From: Cardiobacteriaceae bacterium TAE3-ERU3
Lineage (GTDB): Bacteria > Pseudomonadota > Gammaproteobacteria > Cardiobacteriales > Cardiobacteriaceae
NCBI GenBank assembly: GCA_019218315.1
Contig: JAHUUI010000006.1
Location: 96,652 to 160,651, forward strand
DNA: 64,000 nucleotides
Direction: 5' to 3'
Numbering within the stretch: the first letter of the stretch is position 1; every line of letters starts with the position of its first letter. Below, in pieces: positions 36,640 to 44,540 of this stretch. The notes beneath the pieces were generated by a model. It was not told where the DNA came from. It saw only the letters and a list, made by a program, of their open reading frames with translations, and searched no databases. Position numbers and translations under genes: made by a program.

Positions 36640-36936
36640 TTATTGCTTGTTGATCAATGTAATGACAAGTAGGGTTTCACAGTCAAATTCACCGCTGATG
36701 TGGTGTTCACCGTCAAAAATCAGGACGTCTCCACTGTGTAGGTCGTGATTTTCGCTGTCATCAAGGCGTAGTTGCGCATGGCCGTGCACGACGGTAAGTA
36801 CAATTTGCTGGCCGGGGTGATTGTGGCGGTTCATTGGGCGTTCAGGTGAAAATGTGCGGCGCACGATCATCGCATTTTCGTTGCTGTGTAGTTTGCCTTC
36901 ACCAGTGGGGACGGTGCCAATAGTTTGTTTAGTCAT
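36640..36936 (-). CDS. Small cupin-domain protein
   Basis: 98 aa from ATG 36936 (MTKQTIGTVP), preceded by AAGGA; the frame extends upstream only inside coaBC. A single cupin barrel is suggested by RHNHPGQQIVLTVVHGHAQL and HSGDVLIFDGEHHIS, with His residues that could bind a metal. The start overlaps the coaBC stop by 8 bases. Function unknown. Confidence 0.8.
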   Translation of the reverse strand: MTKQTIGTVPTGEGKLHSNENAMIVRRTFSPERPMNRHNHPGQQIVLTVVHGHAQLRLDDSENHDLHSGDVLIFDGEHHISGEFDCETLLVITLINKQ

Positions 36937-38122
36937 GGAGTTTTCCTTGGGTCCGGGATTGCAAAATATGGTCGAGTAACTGGTCGGCGAGCGCAGCCTT
37001 ACTCGTTTCGGGCAGTGGTGTTTCGCCTTGTGCGCTGATAATGGTGACGCGGTTGTGATCGCTCCCAAAGACGCCTTCGCTAACATCGTTAGCTATGATT
37101 AGATCGAGGTTTTTGCGCGCGCGTTTAGCTCTGGCGTGCTCAAGTAAATGCTCAGTCTCAGCGGCAAAGCCGACGGTAAACGGGCGCTTGTCAGCTGGTA
37201 GGGCTGCGACACCGGCGACGATGTCGGGATTTTCGATCAGTGATAAGTTGAGCTCACCGTGGACGGTTTTTTTGTGCTTTTGCGCATGTGGTTGGGCAAT
37301 GCGATAGTCACTAACGGCTGCTGCAGCAATAAATACGTCACTTTGTGGCGCGTATTTTTGTGCAGCGTGGTGCATTTCTTCTGCACTGACAACGTCGATA
37401 CGAGTTACGTGTGGTGGCGTTGGTAAGTTGGTCGGGCCGCTAATGAGGGTGACTTTTGCACCGCGTTTGGCAGCAGCATCGGCAAGTGCGTAGCCCATTT
37501 TTCCTGAGCTGTGGTTACTCAGGTAACGCACCGGATCGATGGCCTCGCGGGTAGGTCCGGCTGTAATGGTGAGGTGTGTGCCCTTATAATCGAGCTTGGG
37601 CAGGAGCTGCGCAGCTATGTCGGCTGGTTCCAGTAAGCGCCCGGGGCCTGTTTCACCACAGGCTTGCAATCCTTCAGTAACGGGCAAGATGCGGTGCCGG
37701 GTGCGGTTCTTTAATATGTCGAGATTGCTGCAGGTCGCTGGGTGTTGCCACATCAACCTGTTCATGGCTGGAGCTATGACGATGTCTGCATCGGTGGCGA
37801 GATAAAGGGTGGTGAGCAAGTCATCGGCAATGCCATGTGCGAGCTTGGCGATCGTATTGGCTGTGGCCGGGCAAACCAGTAATACATCAGCCCAGCGCGC
37901 CAGCTCAATATGGCCCATAGCGGCTTCTGCTGCGCTGTCAAACAACTCACTGCGTACCGGTTCGCCGGAAAGTGCTTGCAAGGTCAGTGGTGTGACGAAT
38001 GCCTGCGCGGATTCAGAGAGGACGAAACGGATTTTATGGCCTTGTTTTTGCAGAAGACGTGCAACTTCGATGCTTTTGTAAGCGGCGATACCACCGCTGA
38101 TGCCGATGAGAATGTGTTTCAT
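36929..38122 (-). CDS. coaBC: Bifunctional phosphopantothenoylcysteine synthetase/decarboxylase
   Basis: Two consecutive steps of CoA synthesis. 397 aa. The N-terminal flavin-dependent decarboxylase (CoaC) shows GISGGIAAYKSIE, the PAMN loop (IVIAPAMNRLMW) and the conserved Cys in ACGETGPGRLLEP. The C-terminal synthetase (CoaB) starts at ITAGPTREAIDPVRYLSN and has the lysine cluster KHKKTV. Divergent from radC, with 51 bases between the starts. Confidence 0.96.
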   Translation of the reverse strand: MKHILIGISGGIAAYKSIEVARLLQKQGHKIRFVLSESAQAFVTPLTLQALSGEPVRSELFDSAAEAAMGHIELARWADVLLVCPATANTIAKLAHGIADDLLTTLYLATDADIVIAPAMNRLMWQHPATCSNLDILKNRTRHRILPVTEGLQACGETGPGRLLEPADIAAQLLPKLDYKGTHLTITAGPTREAIDPVRYLSNHSSGKMGYALADAAAKRGAKVTLISGPTNLPTPPHVTRIDVVSAEEMHHAAQKYAPQSDVFIAAAAVSDYRIAQPHAQKHKKTVHGELNLSLIENPDIVAGVAALPADKRPFTVGFAAETEHLLEHARAKRARKNLDLIIANDVSEGVFGSDHNRVTIISAQGETPLPETSKAALADQLLDHILQSRTQGKLHD

Positions 38123-38173
38123 GCTAAAGTGTCGGAAAAAGGCTAGTTTAGCGTGACATAGAGGAGTAAGCCA

Positions 38174-38857
38174 ATGGCCGAAGCAGGATTATCGCCGAAC
38201 AGGCAAGATATGCCGCGTGAGCGCATGCAGCGTCTTGGAGCTGAGGCGTTGGCAGATTACGAACTATTGGCCTTGCTGTTGCGCACGGGCAACCGTGGAG
38301 AGGACGTTGTGGCATTTGCGCGGCGAGTATTGGATGAAAGTGGTGGCTTGGTCGGGCTGCTCAATCACGATCATGAGCGCTTGCTTGCGATACGTGGGCT
38401 GGGTCAGGCAAAAGTTGCCGAATTACTTGCGGTAACAGAAATGGCACGCCGCTATGTTCGTGCGACGGTTGAGTCCTCAGCGTGGTCTTTTATTTCACCG
38501 GATGATGTCCGTGATTTTTTGTTGATGCACTATAAAGGGCTGGGTTATGAGCAGATGGGCATTTTATTGCTTGATCAGCAGCATAAACTATTGGCCTATA
38601 CAGCACTGGCGCGAGGTAGTGCCGGGCACGTTAATGTGCCGCTACGTCAGTTGTTAAACAGGGTTCTTTCGTCACATGCTGCTGCGGTCATTTTGGTTCA
38701 TAATCATCCTGCACATAGCATAGAGCCCTCTGTAGCAGATAAGGTCGTGACGCGTAAAATTGATGATGCTCTAGAGCTGATCGATGTTCGGTTATTGGAC
38801 CATTTCATCGTTGCAGGAAATGAACTGGTTTCTATGCGTGAAGTTGGTGGGTGGTGA
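38174..38857 (+). CDS. radC: RadC-family JAB/MPN protein
   Basis: 227 aa. An N-terminal helix-hairpin-helix region (LAIRGLGQAKVAELL) and a C-terminal JAMM metalloprotease-like domain with HNHPAHSIEPSVAD, fitting HxHx7SxxD. The role in repair once assigned to RadC is now doubted; function is uncertain. GAGGAG precedes the ATG. It is divergent from coaBC as in E. coli. Confidence 0.93.
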   Translation: MAEAGLSPNRQDMPRERMQRLGAEALADYELLALLLRTGNRGEDVVAFARRVLDESGGLVGLLNHDHERLLAIRGLGQAKVAELLAVTEMARRYVRATVESSAWSFISPDDVRDFLLMHYKGLGYEQMGILLLDQQHKLLAYTALARGSAGHVNVPLRQLLNRVLSSHAAAVILVHNHPAHSIEPSVADKVVTRKIDDALELIDVRLLDHFIVAGNELVSMREVGGW

Positions 38858-38908
38858 TACACTAGCACGATATTAATAATGTACTGGCTTGATAAAGGTA
38901 ACCACGAT

Positions 38909-39610
38909 ATGCAAACAGCTTTGATCGTTGATGACTCTGCTCTGGCGCGTTTAACCCTGAAACGCTTTCTGATGAAACATGGTTTGGAGGTCTTTGAGGG
39001 TGAATGCGTATCTGATTGTCGTTATTGGCTACGCCACAATCAGCTACCTGATGTCATTTTCATGGACATCACTATGCCAGAAGAGGATGGGTTTGAGGCG
39101 CTGGCTGAAATTCGTGCGAAGCCTGAGACAAAGCACTTGCCTGTAATTATGTATTCTGGTGATGCCAGTGCTGAATCCAAACAAAAGGCACGCGATGGCA
39201 AAGCGACGGGTTTTTTGCGCAAGCCGGTCAATGAAGAGCAGCTGGCTGCTTTACTCGAAAAACTTAAGGAACGTTACCCGTCATCACCTGTGGTGCCAGC
39301 TGCATCTGTGGCTGCTTCTGGTGATGAATCTTTGCATCCTCACACTACCTCTACTGGTGAGCCTGAGCCGATACCAGTGAAAGAGGTGCGTGAATTGCGC
39401 CACGAAGTTGGTAAGGTTTATGTCAAATTTGAACGCCAACAGGAATCACTGACTTCATTAAAAAATATGCTTCAGAGGCAGGCCAATGATTTGGCGCATT
39501 TGCAAAATAATCTCCAGCAAAATGAAAGATCCATGAAAAAGCTTTCGCTTCTGGCTGCTGGTGCAGCTGCAATTGCATTGGTTTGTATCGTTCTATTTTT
39601 TGTTACTTGA
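38909..39610 (+). CDS. Receiver-domain protein with C-terminal coiled coil and membrane anchor
   Basis: 233 aa from ATG 38909 (MQTALIVDDSALARL); an earlier ATG at 38879 is possible. Residues 1-120 are a CheY-like receiver with acidic pair D8-D9, phosphoacceptor D53 (FMDITMPEEDG), S83 and K105. No DNA-binding or enzymatic output domain follows. Instead there is a Pro/Ser/Thr linker, a helix with heptad character (about 165-207), and one C-terminal membrane segment (LLAAGAAAIALVCIVLFF). The protein would be tail-anchored with the receiver in the cytoplasm. It lies 15 bases before a PhoR-like kinase, presumably its phosphodonor. Confidence 0.85.
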   Translation: MQTALIVDDSALARLTLKRFLMKHGLEVFEGECVSDCRYWLRHNQLPDVIFMDITMPEEDGFEALAEIRAKPETKHLPVIMYSGDASAESKQKARDGKATGFLRKPVNEEQLAALLEKLKERYPSSPVVPAASVAASGDESLHPHTTSTGEPEPIPVKEVRELRHEVGKVYVKFERQQESLTSLKNMLQRQANDLAHLQNNLQQNERSMKKLSLLAAGAAAIALVCIVLFFVT

Positions 39611-39625
39611 TAATGCTGGATAGCG

Positions 39626-40939
39626 ATGGCTATATTTGCGATCTATATCATTCTGCCCGGGCTATTTTGGCTGTTTGGTGCGCTGTTTGATTTGCCATAT
39701 TGGGGACTTGTTGCAGGGCTCATCGTGACGTTAATTTGGCAGCATTGTCAGCAGATGAAATTGGTCAAGTGGGTACGAGAGGGCGCTAAACGAGCGCCCC
39801 CAGAGATGTTTGCGCCACTCGATGAGGTCGCCAGTTTTCTGATTAAGCGGCGTAAGCAATCGCGTAAGCGTAAGCGTAAATTGCAGGATTTGCTCAGTAG
39901 GCTCAATGAATTGGCCAAAGCGGTGCCTGATGCAGCGATGATCGTCGATGCGCAGGGGCGTCTGCTCAATTTTAACCATGCTGCGCAACGCCTTTTGGGC
40001 TTGACGCCAGCTATGGATAAAGGAACGCGCATTGATCACTTGATTCGCGGTGAGTCATTTGCCAAATTTTGGCACGATGAGGAAAGTAGCGGCGCAGTCA
40101 CGATCCGTTTACCGGGTGATTTGGCGATTTATATCGAGCTGAGCCGTGTGCCGTTGTCGCAAGGCAACAAGTTATTAATCGCCAGAGACGTTACCAATCT
40201 TGTGCTGCTCAATCAGAAGCGCAAGGCTTTTACTGATAATGCGTCACATGAATTGAAAACACCACTGACCGTGATTAGTGGTTTTCTTGAAGTGATGGAG
40301 AGCCATCCTGACCTCGCGCCATCTTTGGCGATGCCGGTTAAGGAGATGCGCAGTCATGCGGAGCGAATGCGCGAGTTGATTAAGGATATGCTGCAGCTGG
40401 CGAGTCTGGAGCAGCAACAAGTGCCACTGAAGGAATCTCTGGTTTCTGTCGATGACTTGTTCGCTGAATTGCAGCGCTCAGCAAATCAGCGCTTTAGCAA
40501 TGGTGTCGGCGTGGTTTACCGTTCAGCACCATTTCATATGTGGGTTGATGAGCAGTTGATTTATTCGGCGCTCAACAATCTGATTACCAATGCGTTGCTC
40601 CATGCGCATAGTCGGCATAGTATCGTCCTGGATGCGATGGTGAGTAGTGATGGCATTGAGTTGACTGTCAGTGATGATGGTATTGGTATGGCAGCTGAGC
40701 ATTTGCCGCGCATTACTGAGCGCTTTTACCGCATTGATGGGCAACGGGGTGCGGTGAGTGGTTCAGGACTGGGTTTGGCTATTGTGCGCCATGCTGTTGA
40801 GGCATTGGGTGGTACTTTGACGGTGCACTCAGTGGAAGAACAGGGTTCAACGTTTTGTATTCAGCTGCCGTATTCACGTTATCGCAGCCAGGCTGATATT
40901 GATGAAGCCTCTTTGAAAAAAGAAGAGCTATCATCGTAA
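39626..40939 (+). CDS. phoR: PhoR-like sensor histidine kinase
   Basis: 437 aa. Two N-terminal membrane segments (about 2-17 and 25-40), a basic stretch (KRRKQSRKRKRK), a PAS domain, a dimerisation domain with phospho-His in NASHELKTPLTVISG, and an ATPase domain with DDGIGM, FYRIDG and GSGLGLAIVRHA. The architecture is that of PhoR, the phosphate-starvation kinase, but no phoB-type regulator is adjacent; the partner in this operon is the receiver-TM protein. The PhoR assignment is by similarity only. Confidence 0.85.
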   Translation: MAIFAIYIILPGLFWLFGALFDLPYWGLVAGLIVTLIWQHCQQMKLVKWVREGAKRAPPEMFAPLDEVASFLIKRRKQSRKRKRKLQDLLSRLNELAKAVPDAAMIVDAQGRLLNFNHAAQRLLGLTPAMDKGTRIDHLIRGESFAKFWHDEESSGAVTIRLPGDLAIYIELSRVPLSQGNKLLIARDVTNLVLLNQKRKAFTDNASHELKTPLTVISGFLEVMESHPDLAPSLAMPVKEMRSHAERMRELIKDMLQLASLEQQQVPLKESLVSVDDLFAELQRSANQRFSNGVGVVYRSAPFHMWVDEQLIYSALNNLITNALLHAHSRHSIVLDAMVSSDGIELTVSDDGIGMAAEHLPRITERFYRIDGQRGAVSGSGLGLAIVRHAVEALGGTLTVHSVEEQGSTFCIQLPYSRYRSQADIDEASLKKEELSS

Positions 40940-40959
40940 CGTCTTAAGACCTGTATGAG

Positions 40960-40998
40960 AAAAAGGGGCTATGCTATTTATGGCGTAGCCCCTTTTTA
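40960..40998 (+). terminator. Intrinsic terminator after the phoR-like gene
   Basis: AAAAAGGGGCTA (40960-40971) and TAGCCCCTTTTT (40986-40997) are perfect complements with a 14-base loop; T5 follows on the plus strand and the element is nearly symmetric. Confidence 0.9.
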
Positions 40999-41020
40999 GG
41001 ATTGTGATCAGTTGTCTTAC

Positions 41021-41345
41021 TTAGTCGTGCTGATTGCTTCTATCGCGTACTGGCCTAGGGTTGTTGCCATTTTCTTGTGAAGGCCAACCTTCGCGCTGGC
41101 GTGCACGGTCGCCGTCGTGCTCATCTGTTTGGTCGTGCCAGAGGTGAACATGGGGTGGGGTAAGGGAAGTCGATACCAGCGGCATTAAGCTTTTTATACA
41201 CAGCTTGTAATACTTCGCCTTTGACGTGAATTTGTGTACTGCGGTCGGATTTAGTCCACCAACGCAGGCGAATGATATTGGCAAAATCGCCGAGCTCTAC
41301 CGGGATGGTTTCCGGCTTGGGGTCGGCTTCAACACCTTGTATGGA
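41021..41345 (-). pseudogene. Remnant of a MscS-family mechanosensitive channel gene
   Basis: Minus-strand translation from about 41345 gives a MscS C-terminal domain (GVEADPKPETIPVELGDFA, then IIRLRWWTKSDRS and NAAGIDFPYPT). An extra C in the run near 41155 then shifts the frame; the tail resumes as HVHLWHDQTDEHDGDRARQR and ends at 41021. The membrane part of the gene is absent, and homology stops at the 18-bp duplication at 41339. Truncation plus frameshift make this a decayed fragment. Confidence 0.8.
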
Positions 41346-41375
41346 TTGGCAAGCTTCGTATGGATTGGCAAGCTT
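41339..41375. repeat. 18-bp tandem duplication at the edge of the mscS remnant
   Basis: GTATGGATTGGCAAGCTT occurs at 41339-41356 and 41358-41375 with one base between. It marks the point where MscS similarity ends and may be a scar of insertion or deletion. Confidence 0.9.
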
Positions 41376-41462
41376 TGATCATCAGTGCCGTACTTTGTCC
41401 CAGTCGTCATTGCAGCCTATGCCGATATCGTATTCTCGGTGTACACTTGACTCGCATGATTG

Positions 41463-41699
41463 ATGGTTTTGTCACAGTTGGCCCTAGCAGTACTGGCAAT
41501 GGCACGCGAAGGCTATTGTAAGACGGATATTGATTTGCGTGAACTGTGGTCGATGCTGATGCATAGTGGTGTGCGTAAAGTGCTCAAAAATAACCTGCGC
41601 CATGGCTTGAAGGAGCAGGGCAATTCATTGTGCAAGTCGTTTCCTGGAATTAGATTGTCACTGGATGAAATTTATGATGTTTGGCCGGAACTACACTGA
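41463..41699 (+). CDS. Short ORF of unknown function, possibly a gene fragment
   Basis: 78 aa from ATG 41463, ending at 41699. I do not recognise the family. The C-terminal half is polar and well mixed (LWSMLMHSGVRKVLKNNLRH, later LSLDEIYDVWPEL), which looks like real protein rather than a random frame. There is no clear ribosome site, and it follows a decayed gene, so it may be the 3' end of a truncated gene. From 41700 to 41873 only AT-rich DNA and a short palindrome are seen. Confidence 0.4.
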   Translation: MVLSQLALAVLAMAREGYCKTDIDLRELWSMLMHSGVRKVLKNNLRHGLKEQGNSLCKSFPGIRLSLDEIYDVWPELH

Positions 41700-41805
41700 T
41701 GTATGTCATCAAATTGATAGGGTGCTAGAGCAAATTTAACTCAGTAAAATAGCGTTGGACAACGAGGTACTTTTAATATAGAAAATACGCATGAATAGCA
41801 TTCAA

Positions 41806-41824
41806 ATACTGTGTATTACAGTAT
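41806..41824. repeat. Palindrome ATACTGT-N5-ACAGTAT
   Basis: ATACTGT (41806-41812) and ACAGTAT (41818-41824) are perfect inverted arms with a 5-base spacer, about 50 bases beyond the 3' end of the distal tRNA-Asp. It resembles a LexA box (CTGT-N8-ACAG) but the spacing is wrong. Confidence 0.5.
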
Positions 41825-41873
41825 GAGTTCTGTATTTTGAGGAATTTTCTTGTTGGAATATCAAGAGAGAAAA

Positions 41874-41950
41874 TGGCGGAACGGACGGGACTCGAACCCG
41901 CGACCCCCGGCGTGACAGGCCGGTATTCTAACCAACTGAACTACCGCTCC
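41874..41950 (-). tRNA. tRNA-Asp (GTC), distal copy
   Basis: The minus-strand sequence begins GGAGCGGTAGTTCAGTTGGT and ends in CCA; anticodon GTC lies in CCTGTCACG. It folds as a standard 77-nt tRNA with encoded CCA and is identical in mature sequence to the copy at 42030-42106. A terminator-like hairpin lies between the two copies. Confidence 0.97.
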
Positions 41951-41986
41951 GCAGCGGAATCGGAAACTACAAAATAGTTTGCCGTT

Positions 41987-42010
41987 AAAAAAAGCACTTA
42001 GAAAGTGCTT
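41987..42010 (-). terminator. Intrinsic terminator between the two tRNA-Asp genes
   Basis: On the minus strand AAGCACTT-TCT-AAGTGCTT is followed by TTTTT. Plus-strand coordinates are 41992-41999 and 42003-42010 with the A run at 41987-41993. It would end the tRNA-Val/tRNA-Asp transcript before the distal tRNA-Asp. Confidence 0.8.
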
Positions 42011-42029
42011 GGTTCGATGCAGAAATAAA

Positions 42030-42106
42030 TGGCGGAACGGACGGGACTCGAACCCGCGACCCCCGGCGTGACAGGCCGGTATTCTAACCAACTGAACTAC
42101 CGCTCC
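42030..42106 (-). tRNA. tRNA-Asp (GTC), proximal copy
   Basis: Same 77-nt mature sequence as 41874-41950, with CCA encoded. Separated from tRNA-Val by 4 bases (42107-42110), so both arise from one precursor. Confidence 0.97.
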
Positions 42107-42110
42107 GCAG

Positions 42111-42186
42111 TGGTGGGTGCTAAAGGACTCGAACCTTTGACCCTCGCCTTGTAAGGGCGATGCTCTACCAACTGAGCTAAGCACCC
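42111..42186 (-). tRNA. tRNA-Val (TAC)
   Basis: The minus strand begins GGGTGCTTAGCTCAGTTGGT; anticodon TAC in CCTTACAAG; ends CACCCACCA. 76 nt with encoded CCA. First gene of the Val-Asp(-Asp) cluster, 20 bases after a strong promoter. Confidence 0.97.
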
Positions 42187-42206
42187 TGCATCGTTGTGAG
42201 GCGTGC

Positions 42207-42234
42207 ATTATAGGGGTTTTTGCAAGAGTCGCAA
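42207..42234 (-). promoter_or_regulatory. Promoter of the tRNA cluster
   Basis: On the minus strand TTGCGA (42234-42229), 16 bases, TATAAT (42212-42207), then the G/C-rich stretch GCACGCC. A G/C-rich discriminator is characteristic of stable-RNA promoters under stringent control. Confidence 0.75.
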
Positions 42235-42259
42235 ATATTTTTTTGCTTTATTTGCGACT
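42227..42259. repeat. 11-bp perfect inverted repeat over the tRNA promoter -35
   Basis: AGTCGCAAATA (42227-42237) and TATTTGCGACT (42249-42259) flank an 11-base T-rich loop and are followed on the plus strand by a T run to 42264. The arm near the tRNAs contains the -35 element. It could be a plus-strand terminator or a binding site. Confidence 0.7.
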
Positions 42260-42314
42260 TTTTTATTAATGCTATGTTTTTATAAATGCTTTTATCCTGA
42301 CTTTTAGGGCAGAA

Positions 42315-43766
42315 TTAGCGTTTATGGTTGTTGTCTCGCTCTTGATGCTTGCGATAAATGTTCACGTCGGGCAAACGCAATTCAATTTTGAGCCCCGGGT
42401 TATTGTCCAGCAAGTTAAGTGTGCCGCCATGGAGTGCAACGATGGCACTGACCAAAGATAAGCCTAATCCGTTTCCTGGTGTGCTGCGTGCACTGTCGAG
42501 GCGTACAAAGCGCTTGATGACTTCTTCACGCTGCTGATCAGGAATGCCTTCACCATCATCACTGACGGAGATCACGACTTGTCGGTTGAGCTTTTTCGCG
42601 GTTAGATTAATGTGCCCGCCTTGAGGGGTATATTTCACCGCGTTGTCGAGCAGATTAATGATCGCTTGCGCCAATAGTTGGCGGTTACCCATGATCGTGA
42701 GCTGGTGCTCAATATCAGAACTGAAGCTGTGTTCGCCTTCTTCGGTGAGCACTTCGTAAAGCTCCGCAAGATCTTCTCCAATTGCTGTGACGCTGATTTC
42801 TTCAAAGTCGTCTTTCGCGCGTGCCTCAACTTGAGCAATATTGAGTAGAGCATTGAAGGTTTTGAGTAGGTTTTCGGCATCTTGTACAGAATCTGCAATG
42901 ACGTCTCGCAGCTCATCGCAAGTGACATTTTTATCCAGCAGCGCCACTTCCATGCGGTTGCGCAAGCGGTTGAGGGGGCTGCGTAAGTCGTGGGCAATGT
43001 TGTTTGTGACTTGGCGCTGACTGCTGATCAAGCCTTCTATGCGGTCAAGCATATGGTTGAGGTCATTGGCTAGCAGGTTGAGCTCGTCTGAGTCATTTTC
43101 TGTGGTTTTGATCCGGTCGGCAAAGTCACCATCGACGATATGGCGTGCCGTTTTACTGATACGCGCGATGGAGTTGGTGATATTGCGGCTGATCATAAAT
43201 GAGCCAATGAAAGAGGCAATCAGAAGCAAACCTGTGACCATATAGACGATGTTGAGCATACTGGTCAGAAGGCGTTGCTGGGTGCGGATATCAAAGCCTG
43301 TGATGAGGACGTAGCTGTCATCAATTGGCGAGACGATGATACGCATTGAGCCAACCCTGCCGGCATGCGTTGTGTGCAAATCACATAGATCGCTGAAATT
43401 GCTGTCAACAAAAAGGAAATTTTGGGTTGAGCCGGGGAGGTAGTTAGGGTCAAGTGAATTTGCTCTGACCATACAGTAGGACATTGACGGCTCTGTCGGA
43501 ATTCTTTCAGTCACACCGACTAATGGCGTGCGCATGTCCATGGTACGGCGATATGCCAAGACGCGCTTTAATCGTGCTGATTCACTGAAAAGGTGAGAGT
43601 CAATTTGCTGAGAAATTTCCTGCTCGGCTGTTTGGTAGATCATCACCATGGAGATGCCAGTCAAAATACTGAATGCCACAGTGAATAGTAAAGAGTAGCG
43701 AAAAGCTGTTGTTCTCGCTACTCTTTTGAGATCTTTTAAGAATTTAATTGTGTGCTGACGGATCAT
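42315..43766 (-). CDS. Sensor histidine kinase
   Basis: 483 aa. First membrane segment at about 23-44, a periplasmic loop of about 130 residues, second segment at about 173-193, HAMP linker (SRNITNSIARISKTARHIVDG), H-box NNIAHDLRSPLNRLRN and an ATPase domain with DNAVKYTP, DDGEGIP and GNGLGLSLVSAI. The periplasmic part has Cys residues (SYCMV, SDLCDL) but no known sensor fold was recognised. It overlaps the response regulator by 23 bases and is presumably its partner. Confidence 0.92.
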   Translation of the reverse strand: MIRQHTIKFLKDLKRVARTTAFRYSLLFTVAFSILTGISMVMIYQTAEQEISQQIDSHLFSESARLKRVLAYRRTMDMRTPLVGVTERIPTEPSMSYCMVRANSLDPNYLPGSTQNFLFVDSNFSDLCDLHTTHAGRVGSMRIIVSPIDDSYVLITGFDIRTQQRLLTSMLNIVYMVTGLLLIASFIGSFMISRNITNSIARISKTARHIVDGDFADRIKTTENDSDELNLLANDLNHMLDRIEGLISSQRQVTNNIAHDLRSPLNRLRNRMEVALLDKNVTCDELRDVIADSVQDAENLLKTFNALLNIAQVEARAKDDFEEISVTAIGEDLAELYEVLTEEGEHSFSSDIEHQLTIMGNRQLLAQAIINLLDNAVKYTPQGGHINLTAKKLNRQVVISVSDDGEGIPDQQREEVIKRFVRLDSARSTPGNGLGLSLVSAIVALHGGTLNLLDNNPGLKIELRLPDVNIYRKHQERDNNHKR

Positions 43767-44433
43767 ATAGGCTGTAACCAGCGCCTCGTTCAGTGTGGAT
43801 TAATGGGGTATCGAAATCTTTGTCGATTTTGCTGCGCAGACGTGAGATATGTACGTCGATGACGTTGGTCTGTGGGTCAAAGTGATATTCCCAGACTTTT
43901 TCTAGCAGCATGGTACGAGTAACGACTTGTCCTGCATTGCTCATGAGGTACTCAAGCAAACGGAATTCGCGTGGTTGTAGATTGATCTTTTGCCCGCCGC
44001 GCGTCACTTTGCGCTTCAAACGATCAAGCTTGAGGTCTGCGACTTCGAGGATCATCTGGTCTTGGATATCACTGCTGCGGCGGCGAGTGAGTGCTTGAAC
44101 ACGAGCCAAGAGCTCGGAGAAAGCATACGGCTTGACCAGATAATCATCGCCACCGGCTGCAAGGCCTTCGACGCGATCATCGACTTCGCCCAATGCTGAG
44201 AGAATCAGCACTGGTGTGGTGATGCCATCTTTGCGTAGTTGCGAGATGACTTCGAGCCCTTCGAGCTCGGGTAGCATCCGGTCAACGATAAAAATATCAT
44301 ATTGCCCATTTTGCCCCATGCTAAGGCCTTCAGTGCCTGTATGGGCTACATCGGCCACATAGCCACTTTCGCTAAGTCCTTTTGCGATGTAGGCTGCGAC
44401 ATCTTTGTCATCTTCAATTATCAATACATGCAT
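43744..44433 (-). CDS. OmpR-family response regulator
   Basis: 229 aa. Receiver with IIEDDKDV acidic pair and phosphoacceptor in FIVDRMLPELEG, LVKPYAFSELLARV with the conserved Lys, and a winged-helix DNA-binding domain (REFRLLEYLMSNAGQVVTR, then VIDVHISRLRSKID). Resembles the CusR/QseB/IrlR class. It is divergent from a DegP/DegQ-type protease with 107 bases between the starts, so that protease is a plausible target and the pair may sense envelope stress (inference). Confidence 0.93.
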   Translation of the reverse strand: MHVLIIEDDKDVAAYIAKGLSESGYVADVAHTGTEGLSMGQNGQYDIFIVDRMLPELEGLEVISQLRKDGITTPVLILSALGEVDDRVEGLAAGGDDYLVKPYAFSELLARVQALTRRRSSDIQDQMILEVADLKLDRLKRKVTRGGQKINLQPREFRLLEYLMSNAGQVVTRTMLLEKVWEYHFDPQTNVIDVHISRLRSKIDKDFDTPLIHTERGAGYSLYDPSAHN

Positions 44434-44540
44434 ACTTTCTCCTTTTACGCGACTGGATGTTTTTTAATATGCTATCCAGCAAAGCGCATAACTGGTTGAC
44501 GTAAAATTCAGCCTCTATATTAAAACAAGTGGAGATTTTT

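Noticed and set aside
38640..38750. Defective RadC active site
   Set aside because: HNHPAHSIEPSVAD differs from the common HNHPSGDPEPSxAD but still fits HxHx7SxxD.
41806..41824. LexA/SOS box
   Set aside because: The arms fit CTGT...ACAG, but the spacing is 5 rather than 8 bases and no gene starts nearby.
41861..42208. 115-residue minus-strand ORF over the tRNA cluster
   Set aside because: It consists of tRNA sequence read as protein; the repeated segment is the duplicated tRNA-Asp.
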